Shown here: piece by piece, positions 21,257 to 33,310 of the stretch | Layout of the letters: every line of letters starts with the position of its first letter | Position numbering within the stretch: the stretch's first letter is position 1 | The notes under the pieces: generated by a model | Seen by the model: the letters and a program-made list of their open reading frames with translations, nothing else | Told to the model about the DNA's origin: nothing | The model's database searches: none | Program-made: the position numbers and the translations under genes | Assembly: GCA_963555705.1 (NCBI GenBank) | Contig: OY743184.1 | Span: 30,390,614 to 30,454,613 of the forward strand | Length of the DNA: 64,000 nt | Reading direction: 5' to 3' | Source of the DNA: Ligustrum vulgare | Taxonomy: Eukaryota > Streptophyta > Magnoliopsida > Lamiales > Oleaceae

Positions 21257-22765
21257 CTACCCACTTTCCTTCAATGTTGCATCATTTTCATTCGCCTCCT
21301 CAACATGCTCATTACATTTTTCTTTCACCTCAGGTTGTGCCACATGTTGCTTTACCGTGATTTCCGGTAATTGAATTCCACTCCTTTTAGTGATGGCTTG
21401 CACATTTTCCCTTGGATTGATCTCGGTATTGCTTGGCAAGGCTCCTTGTTGTCTCTCCATCATCATTTTTGCCAATTTCCCAACTTGAGTCTAAAGATTT
21501 TTGATAGAAGCCGCTTGATTTTGGAGAATAGTATTGGTCTTGTTCATGAATTGCATGAGTATCTCCTCAATGGAAGGCTTCTTCTCTTGGGGTGGTGGAG
21601 GTTGAACAAAATCGGGAGGCTTTACTTGATTTTGATTGTTGGATCAAGAAAAATTCGGATGATTCCTCCAACCCGGATTGTATGTGTTGGAGTAAGGATT
21701 GCCTTGTGGTCGGTTGAAATTTTGAGCATAATTCACTTTCTCATTTGAAGTAGAAGCCATTTTGAGCATGAGACATTCCTCAACCTTGTGTGTTGCTCCA
21801 CATACATCACAAATAGAAATAGGAGGGTAGATTGCTTTTACCGTATGTTGAGAAGACAAATCATCACACTTTTTGAATAGAAGGTCCATCTTTGCCGACA
21901 AAGCCGCATATGCATCAACTTCATGAATTCCCGCGGCTTTCTTTGGTACCATGAGGTCGGTTGGCCAGGTAGAATTGTGACTAGCCATCCTCTCAAAGAG
22001 CTCAATTGCCTTATTAGGTGATTTTGTACTGATAGCCCCATTGGAGGCCGAATCAACCGTCACTCGACTAGATGGATTCATCCCAAGATAGAAATATTGA
22101 ACTTGCATTTGCTTGGTGAACCCATGATTTGGACATTTCCTCAACATCTCCTTGAATCTTTCCCATGCCTCATAGAAACATTTGGTGTCAAGTTGTCGAA
22201 ATGTGGAGATATCACTCTTCAATTTAGCCACTTTTGATGGAGGAAAGTATTTTGTAGTGAACTTTTGAGCAAGATCATCCCATGTTGTAATACTTCCAAC
22301 CGGGTTGGCATCTAACCATTCACGAGCTCCATCTCTAAGGGTGTCTGGAAATAACCGCATGTTGATAGCCTCCTTGCTAATTTCCGGATAATCAAAGTTA
22401 CTACACATCTCCAAAAATTGCGAGATGTGAGTAAATGGATTCTCCTCGGTCATTTCATAGAATTGTAGATGCCCCTTGAAGAGATTTATCACATCCGACT
22501 TTAGATGAAATACCGGACGTCCAAACGGGGGATATGTGATGCTTCCTCAATTTTGAGTGATGAGAGGGACCATGAATTGCCCCATTGGTCTATCATCTTC
22601 ATCAATAACGGGATTGGCACCATCTTGGTTGTTGTCCCCCATATTTCCTTGTATTCTTTGTTGTTCAACTTGTTCTCTTCTTTCCCTAATCCTCCTCCTA
22701 AAAGTTCGTTCGGGTTCGGGATCAATTGGAAGAATGTCCCAAGTCGGACGTTGTTGCATAAACAA
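21257..22765 (-). pseudogene. Element A gag, broken
   Basis: The capsid-like retrotransposon gag domain (EWLDANPVGSITTWDDL, FRQLDTKCFYEAWERFKEML) lies at 21644-22492. Just upstream in another frame (22547-22765) is an Arg-rich N-terminal piece. Downstream is a short Cys-containing ICDVCGATHKVEECLM segment like a nucleic-acid-binding knuckle, and a separate frame at 21257-21475. At least two frame breaks, so no full gag is possible. Confidence 0.8.
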
Positions 22766-22867
22766 GGCAAGAGTACCTAGAAAATGAAAATAAAAAGAAG
22801 AAAGAGATGAGAATGAGAAGACAATTCAATTAACAAAAATCAATGCATTTAGTACAAATAAAATCAG

Positions 22868-22889
22868 TCTCCGGCAACTGCACCAAAAA
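22868..22889 (-). other. Primer-binding site of element A, tRNA-Asp-like
   Basis: Minus-strand TTGGTGCAGTTGCCGGAGA just inside the 5' LTR. It resembles the tRNA-Asp-complementary PBS (TGGCGCCGTTGCCGG core) typical of Athila-type elements, with a few changes. Confidence 0.7.
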
Positions 22890-22891
22890 CT

Positions 22892-24567
22892 TGTTCGCTA
22901 GAATCGTATACCGCAAGTGCACGGTTCGCGTTTAAGTAGTAAAGTGGACTAGAAAAGTCCGGGTTATCGTACCCACGAGGATTGAGTGATTTGTAACTAA
23001 ATTTATTGATTTCATTTTAAAAGAAAAGCCAAGTAACATAAAAATTATGGTTTGGTGGTGAATTACTAGCTAAGTGACACAAATAAAAAACATGGCAATA
23101 TGTAAACTAGTTAACTAAAGCAAATAGATAACAACATGAAACTTAGAATAAAACTAATTAATCTAAATACTTTGATGACAATATAAACTTGATAATTAAA
23201 ATAAGTTACATAACATAAAACAAAGTGAATTTAGTTATCATAACTATACTAATTTCTTCTTTTCAAAAATCAATTAGTTGTAGTTAATTAATCAACCAAA
23301 TTACATGGAAAATTTTAAATTAAACCTAACATGTATACTAACTTGCAAATACAATACAAAATAATTGACAACATTTTAAGATTGCATAAACATAAAACAA
23401 CATTCCTAATTATAAAATCATAAACATAAATGCCCAACATCCATAAACAACCTAAAATACTTAATTAAAATTAAACTAGTCAAAAATTTAAACACAATAA
23501 CATTAACCCATAATAAACTAACAACAACATTTAACAAACAACATAAACATATGAATAATACTAAAAATAAAGATTAAAAACAAGAGAATAAAGGAAACTT
23601 CCCCTTTTTGTAAAGTTCTTGAAGTGAAAATCCAAGATTTCTTCACTTCAACACAAGTTCTACCATCAACTATTAATGTCTTCAACAACTCAAACACAAA
23701 ACATTAAATGCACAAGAAATAAATGACATTCTTGATGAAAATGTGAGAAAATAACAATACCCAAAAGTTTAAACAACAACAAAATACTTAAACATAAGAA
23801 ACATTACTAAATCATAAAAACATTACTTGAAAAATTGCATTAAAGATGTGAATGTTAGGGAAAATACAAGAGAAAAAGAAGAAAGAGGCAAGACTTACAT
23901 GGGTGCCCTAGCAAAAATGAGGATTCTAACTATTTATATCATCCAAAAATCAACCAAAAACCCTAAAAATTGCACTAGATCTGCAAAATTCAGTATTAGG
24001 GCCGAACCGGGTCGGCCGGGTTGACCCGGTCCAGCCCGGAAATTTTTTTTTGCTTTTTTAATTTCATAACCGCGCGCGATCGCGCGGTTAAAACTCGAGG
24101 CCAAGTTTGGCCTCGGGTCTGATTCGAGCCGTGGTTCGCGTGCGCGGCTCGGTTCAAGCCACGCGATCGCGTGGCTCAGCTGGATAATGATTTTGCAGCC
24201 TAGTCCCTTCCGTAATTGCCATCAAGTCCTCTATCTTTTAATCTTGAGCAATTTAGTCCCCAATTTTTCAGATTTCTTTCAAATATGTCCTTCTAAAATT
24301 GCACTTTTAGTCCTTCAACTTTTGAAATCTTTCAATTTGGTCCCTTGGTTAATTGCACGGCTTGTCCAAAACTTCCCGAAAGTGACAAAATGGTCCCCGA
24401 ACTTGGAATTTCAGCAGAATCTTCACTCCTTTTGTGGTTTTTGGCCTCAAACTTGGATATTAACCTATTTAAACACAAAATGTACATAAATTAGTAGATA
24501 TTTGCTCAAGATGTTCGAAAATATGCTAATTTAAAGGTATAAAAAGTGTATAAAAATGCACTTAACA
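22892..24567 (-). repeat. Element A 5' LTR
   Basis: Homologous to 3936-5598 with scattered substitutions and small indels. It ends (plus strand) cacttaaca just before the aggtt target duplication. It contains the cgcgatcgcg palindromes near 24073-24175. Confidence 0.92.
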
Positions 24568-26518
24568 AGGTTGATAAAGCCAAAATCCAAGTTATTGAGA
24601 AATTGCCTCCTCCTACTTTGGTGAAAGGTATAAGGACCTTTTTGGGGCATGCGGGTTTCTATACGAGCTCCATCAAAGATTTCTCAAAAATCACTAAGCC
24701 TCTTTGTTCTCTACTTGAGAAGAACAACACTTTCCATTTCTCTCAAGAGTGTCTATCGGCTTTTAACACTGTTAAGGAGAGGCTTATCACGGATCATATT
24801 ATTGTGGCCCCAGATTGGAGCTTACCATTTGAGCTCATGTGCGATGCTAGTGATTATGTTGTAGGAGTGGTTTTGGGGCAAATGAGAGGTAATGTGTTAC
24901 ATGTTCTATTATGCAAGTCGAACATTGAGTGATGCTCAATTGAACTATGCCACAACCAAGAAAGAGATGCTTGCTGTGGTCTTTTCCTTTGACAAATTTC
25001 GATCTTATTTCATCGGCTCAAAGGTAATTGTCTATATCGATCACCCCGCTCTAAAATAATTGCTTGCTAAGAAGGATGCGAAGCCAAGATTGATTAGATG
25101 GGTCCTTCTCTTGCAAAAAATTGATTTGGAGATCTGTGATAAAAAGTGAGCGAATAATCTTGTAGCCGATCATCTATCTAGGCTTGATCAACCTAAAGAG
25201 TTGGGAGTAGAGGAAATCAATGAAGCTTTTTCAGATGAACAACTTTTGCATGCCAAACATCTTCTTGAAGTCTTTGAAGCAACATGGTATGCAGACTTTT
25301 TGAATTTCCTTGTAAGTGGTATTCTTCCCATGGATTTCTCTTATCAACAAAAGAAGAAATTCTTTGCCGATGTGAAACATTACTTTTTGGATGAGCCATA
25401 TTTGTTCAAGAGGGGGGCGGACCAAATCATTAGAAGATGTGTTCCCGAGGATGAAATGGAAGCTATTCTTGATAGGTGTCATTCATCACCTTATGGGGAT
25501 CATTTTGGAGCTTCTATAACCGCCTCAAAAGTTCTTCAATCGGGATTCTATTGGCCAACCTTGTTCAAGGATGCTTATACTTTATTATCCAAATGTGATA
25601 GATGCCAAAGGAGTGGGAATATCTCTCGGCATAATGAAATGCTATTGACTTCAATCTTGGAGATGGAGATTTTTGATGTATGGGGAATTGATATCATGGG
25701 GCCATTTCCATCATCGTTCTCAAATCAATACATTTCAGTGGCAGTAGATTATGTTTCTAAATGGGTAGAGGTGGTGGTATTGCCTACTAATGATGCTCGG
25801 GTGGTTGTCAATTTTCTCAAAAAGAACATTTTTACACTCTTTGGAAGCCCCCGACTCATCATTAGTGATGGAGGCAAACACTTTTGCAATCGCCTCCTTG
25901 ACTCACTTTTGTCGAAGTATGGAGTGAAGCACCGAGTAACAACACCTTACCATCCCCAAAAAAGTGGCCAAGTGGAGATTTCAAATCAAGAGTTGAAAAG
26001 AATTCTTGAGATGGTGGTGAATACATCAAGGAAAGATTGGTCGAGCAAGCTAGATGATGCATTATGGGCTTACCGCACCGCATTTAAGACTCCTATTGGT
26101 ATATCTCCATTTTGTCTTGTTTTTGGAAAATCATCATAGAGCATTTTGGGCAACACGGGCATTGAATTTTGATGCAAAATTACTTGGTGAGAAGAGGTTG
26201 CTTCAACTCAATGAACTTGATGAATTTCATCTCAACTCATATGAAAATGCTCGTATCTATAAGGAGAGGACCAAGAAATGGCATGATAACCACATTATGA
26301 AGAGAGATTTAAAAGTTGGGCAACAAGTTCTTCTATTCAACTCCCGATCCCGTTGGTGGGGGCCATTCACAATTTCTCAAATTTTTCCCCATGGAGCTAT
26401 TGAGCTATATCATCCCGAAAAGGGACTTTTCAAAGTCAACGGGCAAATGTTGAAACCATTCTTGGAAGGGGAACCCTCAGAGGAAAAGTCATCATTTCTC
26501 CTCAATGCTCCCGAATGA
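24568..26518 (+). pseudogene. Element B RT thumb, RNase H and integrase, broken
   Basis: Continues RT from 3935 (KAKIQVIEKLPPPTLVKGIRTFLGHAGF). RNase H Asp is in LMCDASDYVVGVVLGQ; frame breaks lie near 24900 and stops near 25058 and 25148. Integrase: zinc domain with CDRCQRSG near 25590, Asp in [11 protein letters not shown], Asp in ISDGGKHF, Glu in [11 protein letters not shown] frameshift or small deletion near 26130 leads into the C-terminal domain, which ends at 26518. It parallels element A's pol but is independently damaged. Confidence 0.87.
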
Positions 26519-27601
26519 AAATAAAAAAGTCGAGCTTATGACTTTAACCAAGCGCTTTTTGGGAGGCAACCCAAATTTCTTCTCTCTTGATTTACTTATA
26601 TTTATTTACTTTACATTTTTACTTCCTTTTTAATTAATTGTCAAACTTTTGTAGGTAACAAATGTTTTTGAAAATCCTAAGTGACATTGTCCTCAACAAG
26701 TTTGGGGGTAAACTACATTCGACGAAAGCTTAGGACAATTTCAAACATCACAAACAAGTATCAAATTAGGGAAGTTTTACTAACTCTTTTCTTCTTTACA
26801 TGTTGTTTCTATTTTTCCATTGAGGACAATGTGTAATTCAAGTTTGGGGGTGTAGACTTCATTTTGCACTTTATCATGTTAGTTAGCCTTGCCGGCTTAA
26901 GATGTTGTGAAGTTTGATTCTGCTCATTTTGTTTTGGATATTAACATGCTAGATAACCTTTTCGGCTCAAAATGATTTGATGTTTGAAATTGCTTATCTA
27001 TGAGTGATCCAAGTTCTCTTGAGCACAATAGTCTTAACTAATTGTTGTTGAGATTTGAAATCTATTGAAAGTTGGAGTAATTAGGTTGTAAGCTTGCATT
27101 TTCAATTTTTATCAACCTATCCAATTTCTTTTCAATGTTCTTAATCTCTTGATCATTTGTGAGACAAGTTTGGGGGTGGTCGAGCGGGTAAAGGAAACGG
27201 TCTAGATGCGTAGTGATTCCCTGCATGCTTGATATGAATTTTTGTGGAGTGTTGTTGATGTTAAGTATAAGCTAAGTGATGACCAAATGCTAGAGATCTA
27301 ATCCCATTTTAATTATTGCATTGCCCTATCTCGTAGCCTTTTGACTCGAGTAATTAAACCTATAGGAGTATCTTGAAACTTGGTACCTTAAGTTTGAAAC
27401 TTGGGAGTCACCGGCCTAAAGTTCGCTACATGGGTTAATTAGAAAGCTTAATGAATAGGGTACACACACACATTTAAAAAAAAAAAAAAGAAAAGAAAAA
27501 GCACATCATCATCATTGCATTTACTTAATATTTCTACCTCACTTCGCAGCCTTTTTTACTCGAGTTATTAAGTCCGTAGGGATATTTTAAAACCTGGTAT
27601 C
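26519..27601 (+). repeat. Element B 3' untranslated region, first part
   Basis: Non-coding, homologous in reverse to element A 5599-7628. It contains repeated 'aagtttgggggt' blocks (near 26699, 26839 and 27167) resembling polypurine tracts, and an A-rich stretch near 27475-27500. It is interrupted at 27601 by a solo LTR. Confidence 0.75.
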
Positions 27602-28715
27602 TGTAGCGACCAAGAATTTTTACGCATTTAATAATTATTTTAAAATCATGAAAACGGTATCGCTGCGATCTCATCCATTTTTAAGTTAACGTCACGACGC
27701 GTTCGTCTAGCCAAATCGAGAAATATCGAGTTCATTCGATTTTAAATTAAATTTCGAATTTCCAAAATTTTGTTATTTTATTTATTTATTTAAATTATTA
27801 TTTTCAAAATCGTTTTAAATTCCAAATTTCATCAATCTCATTTTATCAGTTTCATTTTTCCGACCTAGTTGAATTCGCGTACGATTTTTCCTCGATTTAC
27901 GTGCATTGCTTGTCAAGAGTTTCACGCTACCAACTCCCACCTATCACATCAATCCTATACCTAGCCCTACATCACCAACCCCTCCTACTCTTCAAATATG
28001 ATCCCAGCACCTCTTCCTCAACACCATTCCACAACCACCATCTCCCCCTCTGCTCCACTACCATCAGCTTCCTCCCAACTCCATTGCGGTCCCATTTCCA
28101 GCAACCAGCTCAGCCCCATTTCAACCTCTTCCCTGCACCTCCATTCATGGTCCAGCAAGGTGAGAACAGCCCTCAACCAACTCATTACACAACCTAGAAG
28201 CCACCACCTCCACAGTCTCGGCCAACCTCCAGCAAGACCAAGAACCACCACCCAAACCACCTGCAGCCCCACCACCACCAACCACCAACGAACCACACTG
28301 CCAACCGGCACCATCATCACATCACCACACACACAGCCACCACCTCCATCTTCACACTTACTGCACAACCCATTTCCACCATCACCACCGGCAGCATCAT
28401 CACCACCCAAAACCACAACCCAGTCACCAAACCCGCACCAAATCAACCCCAAATCAAACCTAAAGAAAACGCATGAATCAAGAAGTTCATTTTCTTACCT
28501 CAACCGCCAGTTTTTCGCCGGAAATCACCAAACAGTAGCCTCGTTTTAGCCTCGGTCTCACACCCATTTTCGCACCTAGATCCCAAATCTGAATCCCCAT
28601 CCTTGCCGCTGCCACCTGCCGGCGGCGTTTCGCAAGGGAAACCGCCGGCTGGAGACCTATTTTTCCTCTTTTGCGTCACCGATCGCAACACCTCTCTTCC
28701 TCCCCCCTGATCGCG

Positions 28716-28754
<39 letters not shown>

Positions 28755-30073
28755 AAGGTTTGGTTTTAATATTTTTGATTTTCAGAATTTGCACTTTGGT
28801 CCCCAAGTTCCAAAGTTATTTAAATCAGCCCCTACTATTTTAAAACCTATCATTTCAGCCTCTTAAGTTTTAAATGATTTTAATAAGACTTCATTTTTTT
28901 AAAATTAACTATTTCAGGCCCTATAGTTTAATATCCATTTTTAGCTTCATCTCAACTTTCAAATTATTCATTTTAATTCCTCAACTTTCAAAGTATTCAT
29001 TTAAGTCCCTCAACTTTCAAATTAGTCATTTTAATCCCTCAACTTTCAAAGTATTCATTTTAGTCCCTCAACTTTCGAATTACTCATTTTAGTCCCTCAA
29101 CTTTCAAATTACTCATTTTTGTCTCCCAACTTTCAAATCATCAATCTCAGTCCCCAAATTGTAATTTATCATTTTTAAACTATAAATCTCAAAAGACTAA
29201 TTTAATTTATTTTTCTAAATGGCTAGACGAAGCGTACGGAGAATTAAAGAATTGAAGTCGTTTCCCGCTCAACTTTGCACTCGTCAAGTTTAAGGTAGAC
29301 TCGCCCCTACTAATTGATTTAAATTATGATTGCATGTGAATGGGTATGTTATGTGACTTATGTGAAAGTCATTTTTATGAAAAGAGACGAGAATGTATTT
29401 TCTTCGGAAATAATTATGTTGTTATGCTTGTCATAACTTACATGCTTTTATGCATGAGAAAGAAAGAAGAGAATATCTTGCAAGATAAATGATGATATTA
29501 TGCATAACATACGTGCCTTAAGTGCATGAGATGAGACTACCCACACCCGATGATTTTAAAGAGCCTATGATTTTTCAAAGAGAAGCCCCGTGCTTTAATC
29601 CACAAGAAGAGACTACCCACACCCTATGTTCCTAAAGAGTCTGCATTTATGGGTTCAATTATATTGTAGATTAATTAATGGGCGATGAGTCTGCTGAGTA
29701 TTTCTATGAAATGCTCATGTCTATTTTAACAATATTTGCAGATTTCGGAGAAGGTGGCAAGTGATGGATGATTGTGGCAATAGTTGTTAAATTGTTGAAA
29801 ATCTTATTTTAATGATCCGTATTTCCAAACATTGGATAATTTTGAGAATTTCAATTATTTGAGAAATTATGACATTGTCAATTGTTTACAATATTAATGG
29901 CTCGATTTATTATCTCGAATTGTTTCATAAAGGTTTTAAATTTTATCGACCATTACAGTTTATTTAATGTTGTTAAAAATGAATTTCAGTTATTTCTTCC
30001 GCTAAAGTATTATTTTAAAGTAAGATCAGACGATGACGTGGTGAACCGGGTATTTAGAACTCGGGGCGCTACA
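27602..30073 (+). mobile_element. Solo LTR of the LOG-carrying element's family
   Basis: Begins tgtagcgacc and ends ggggcgctaca, the same termini as the 3.1 kb LTRs (in sense orientation). It is flanked by gtatc (27597-27601) and gcatc (30074-30078), a target duplication with one mismatch. The segment near 29230-29310 is strongly similar to the reverse complement of 10675-10745. It has a run of 'cctcaactttcaaattactcattttagtc' repeats (about 28940-29150), a (GA)n run at about 28720-28752, and CA-rich DNA with chance ORFs on both strands (27998-28549). No internal region remains. Confidence 0.9.
28940..29150. repeat. Tandem 'ctcaactttcaaa..attcattttagtcc' repeats
   Basis: About seven degenerate copies of a roughly 30-bp unit within the solo LTR. 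The same unit in reverse (gttgagggactaaaatgaatactttgaaa) occurs two to three times in each 3.1 kb LTR (about 10835-10890 and 17495-17550). Confidence 0.75.
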
Positions 30074-30761
30074 GCATCCTTTGATCTTAAAACAATCGGG
30101 GAGTTTCAGACCTAAAGCTCGCTACATGAGTTAATTAAAAAGCTTAAGGGAGTGGGGAAGTCACGAGCAATCATCACATTAGTTTGTAGAAATCATGCAT
30201 TTGTATTTGAATAAGGGCTTAGATTAATAGTGGGTTTGAATTGCTTGGTATAAACTTTAATATTGAAGCACTCATCTAGTGGAGAGTGACTGCATATCCA
30301 AATCGTTGAGATTTCCGGTAAGTCATAACCAAGCTTTAGTGGGAAAAAAAAATGTGTGAATTGAGAGTTACCCCTAGGATTGCATTTCGGAAGAGAAAAG
30401 AAATAATATGGGGGGATGAATGTCACAAGAGGGTAAGGAATGAAATTGACCACTAAGGGTGGATAGTATTGCTTTGAAATTTATCCTTCCTACAAAATCT
30501 CTTTGAACCTTAGTGATAATTGAAAGTGAACATGCACACACACACACACATACACACACACACATACCAATCAAACATGAGATAAGCTTAACTTCTTTTT
30601 GTAGTATTATTTTGAAAACATAGTTGTGAATTAATCATGCAATTTTACACTCAATACAGAATTTACAAGTTATCCAGCATTGTTGATCATTTATTCTTTT
30701 GCTTTTTGTTTTAGTAGATATTCTTGCTCGAGACGAGCAAGAGTTTAAGTATGGAGGTATT
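30074..30761 (+). repeat. Element B 3' untranslated region, second part
   Basis: Resumes element B after the solo LTR. It contains a (CA)n run near 30530-30563 and ends in the purine-rich tract 'agtatggaggtatt' before the 3' LTR. No coding sequence. Confidence 0.75.
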
Positions 30762-32426
30762 TGTTAAGTGTATTTTTATACACTTTTTATACCTTTAAAT
30801 TAACATATTTTGGAATATCTTGAGCAAATATCTACTAATTTATGCATATTTCGTGTTTAAATAGGTTAATATCCAAGTTTAAGGCCAAAAATCACAAAAA
30901 AGAGTGCAAACTATGCTGAAATTGGAAGTTTTGGACCATTTTGTCACTTTCGAGAAGTTCTGGATGAGCTGCACAATTAGCCGAGAGACCAAATTGCAAG
31001 ATTCCAAAAGTTGAAGGACCTAAAGTGCAATTTAGAAGGACCTATTTGAAAGAAATTTAAAATTTGAGGACTTAATTGATCATCATTGAAAGATGAAGGA
31101 CCTCATGGCAATTACAAAAGGACTTGGCTGTAAAGATCATGGCTCAGCTGAACCACGCGAATGCGTCGTCTGATCCGAGCCCCGCGGGCGAACCATAGCT
31201 CGAAATGGACCCGGGACCAAACTTGGTCCCGGATTTTTGGCCGCCTGATCGCGCGACTTTATTTTAAAAAAAAAAAAAATTATGGGCCAGTCCCGGTCAA
31301 CCCAGCCGGCCCAATCAGGCCCACATCGCTGTTTTACGCTGATCTTCACGAATTTTAGGGGTTTTGAGTCAATTTTGAGGTGATTTAAATAGAAACAATC
31401 CTCATTTTTTAGTTTATCATGTAAGTTCAAGCCTTTTTCTGTTTTTCTTGTATTTTCTCTTAACCTTTACATCATTTAATGCAATGTTTAATTAATGTTT
31501 TAATGTTTTTGCGTTCTTCTTCTACATTTCATCCTCTTGTTGTAGATTAAACTTTTGATTTTTGGTATTTTCTCCAATTTCTACCATAAATGTCATATAT
31601 TTTGAGTGCATTTAATGTTTCATACTTGGGTTGTTGGAGATATTAATAGTTGATGGAGAAACTTGGTTCAAAGTGAATGATTCTTGAGTTTTCACTTCAA
31701 GAACTTTACAAAAGGGTAGTTTTCTTTATTATCTTGTTTTTAATCTTTATTTTAAGTATTATTCATATGTTTATGTTATTTATTAAATGTTGTTGTTATT
31801 TTATTATGGGTTAATATTATTGTGTTGGAACTTTTGATTAGTTTATTTTTATTTAAGCATTTTAGGTTGTTTATGAATATTGAGTATTTATGTTTATGTA
31901 TTTATGATTATGAATGTTGTTTTATTTTTATTTTTTTGTAGCTTTTAAATGTTTGTTACTATATTAGGTTATTATTGGAATTTACTACACAAGTTAGGTG
32001 ATTTTAAAATTTTCAATGTAATTTGGTTGATTAATTAACTACCACTAATTAATTTTTGAAAAGAAGAAATTAACATAGTTATGAAAACTAAATTTACCTT
32101 GACTTATGTTCGCCATTTTATTTTAATCACCAAGTTCTTGTTGTCACTAGTTTACTTTTGATAATTAGTTTTAATTCTAGTTTTTATATGTTGTTGTATA
32201 TTTGCTTTAGTTAACTAATTTTCATATCGTCATATTTTAATTTATGTTATTTAGTATTAACCATCAAACCAAACTTTTATACTACTTGACTTTTCTTTTA
32301 AAATGGAATCAACAATTTTAGTTACAAATCAATAAATCCTCGTGGGTACGATAACCCGGACTTTTCAAGTCCACTTTATTACTTGAACGCGAATCGTGCA
32401 CTTGCGGTATATGATTTTAGCGAACA
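30762..32426 (+). repeat. Element B 3' LTR
   Basis: Starts tgttaagtgtatttttatac and ends tagcgaaca. Homologous to both element A LTRs but clearly more diverged from them than they are from each other. The 5' partner is missing, so no target duplication can be checked. Confidence 0.88.
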
Positions 32427-33180
32427 ATTGTGATCAACTGTAACTTTGTATGACCATTGGACGAAGACGTGATGTGACCTACAGTTGTGTCAAATATGAC
32501 TGTGTGACCGAGCTGTGATTTTGTATGACCAAATTGTGACTTCGTGTCATCAAACTTTGATTTGATGTGACCAAACTGTGACCTCGTGTGATCGAACCGT
32601 GACTTAGTGTCATCGAACTGTAACCCCGTGCGACCAAAACTGTGACTTTGAGGGTGAGGGGTGTGAAATTTGCAACTAAATTTGTTATTGTGACCGAACT
32701 GTGACTTCGTATGACCTATTGTGACTTTACTAGTGGGGTGGGATGAAATTTGCGATTAAATTTGTAATTATGATTTTTTGTGACCAACTGTGATTTTGTG
32801 GATCGGATGGGGTGGGGTGGGTTTGGTGGGGTGGGGTAGGTTAGGGTGAGGTGAGGTGAGGTGAAATTTGCGACTAAATTTGTAATTTTGATTTAAATCT
32901 GACTTTGTGTGACCAACTATGACTTGTAATTTGGGTGGGGTGAGGTGGGGGTGGGTGAAATTGTGACTAAATTTTTAATTGTGGACGAACTGTGACTTTG
33001 TGTGACTAACTATGACTTTGTGGACGAACTGTGACTTTGTGTGGATAATGCCAATTGTGGCTGTGTTTACAGTGGTGGCCTAGTGGGTGCTGGCTTTGTG
33101 TAATCTTGTGTGACCTAATTACGACTTTGTGTGACCGAACTATGACCTTGTATGACCAATTGTGACTTTGACGGTTCGAA
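32427..33180. repeat. Degenerate GTGAC-type tandem repeat
   Basis: Dozens of variants of 'gtgaccgaactgtgacttcgtgtgacc' without a strict period, mixed with 'ggtggggtggggtgaggtg' runs and 'gaaatttgcgactaaatttgtaatt' blocks (three times, about 32670, 32750 and 32865). No coding sequence. It abuts the end of element B's LTR. Confidence 0.8.
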
Positions 33181-33300
33181 CCACCCATTTACAAGGGGGG
33201 TCGACCCCCCCTCCTTATATAATGTGGGGGGGGGGGGTTCAGCCCCCTTTAAATATGGAGGGGGAGTGGGGTCGAACCCCCTCCTTAAAATAGACCTCCA
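33181..33300. repeat. G/C-run palindromes
   Basis: Contains the perfect 16-bp palindrome GGGGGGTCGACCCCCC (33196-33211), a G12 run near 33227, and a third, imperfect copy (ggggtcgaacccc near 33268-33280). Each is followed by 'ctcctta' or 'tttaaatat'. The pieces look like three diverged units. Confidence 0.7.
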
Positions 33301-33310
33301 TTCGAGCATT

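Larger units (their letters stand above)
3936..24567 (-). mobile_element. Athila-type Ty3/gypsy element A, interrupted by the LOG-carrying element
   Basis: Both LTRs are present (22892-24567 as the 5' LTR, 3936-5598 as the 3' LTR on the minus strand). The 5-bp target duplication is aggtt at 3931-3935 and 24568-24572. The PBS and polypurine tract are recognisable. The coding region runs gag, protease, RT, RNase H, integrase, and is split at 9400/19165 by the young element. Several stops and frameshifts make it defective. LTR copies differ by scattered substitutions and small indels, so it is clearly older than its own insert. Confidence 0.92.
2632..32426 (+). mobile_element. Athila-type Ty3/gypsy element B, 5' truncated and interrupted
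   Basis: A plus-strand element whose 5' LTR, gag and part of the protease are missing. What remains is 2632-3935, then 24568-27601, then 30074-30761, then the 3' LTR 30762-32426. It is split by element A, whose aggtt target duplication is at 3931-3935 and 24568-24572, and by a solo LTR at 27602-30073. Joining across element A restores the RT text from ...KGGIE to VDKAKIQVIEKL. It is the oldest layer of the nest. Confidence 0.85.

Noticed and set aside
28018..28452. Gly/Val-rich minus-strand ORF and overlapping plus-strand ORF in the solo LTR
   Set aside because: Both arise from the same CA/GT-rich stretch; composition artefacts without supporting similarity.
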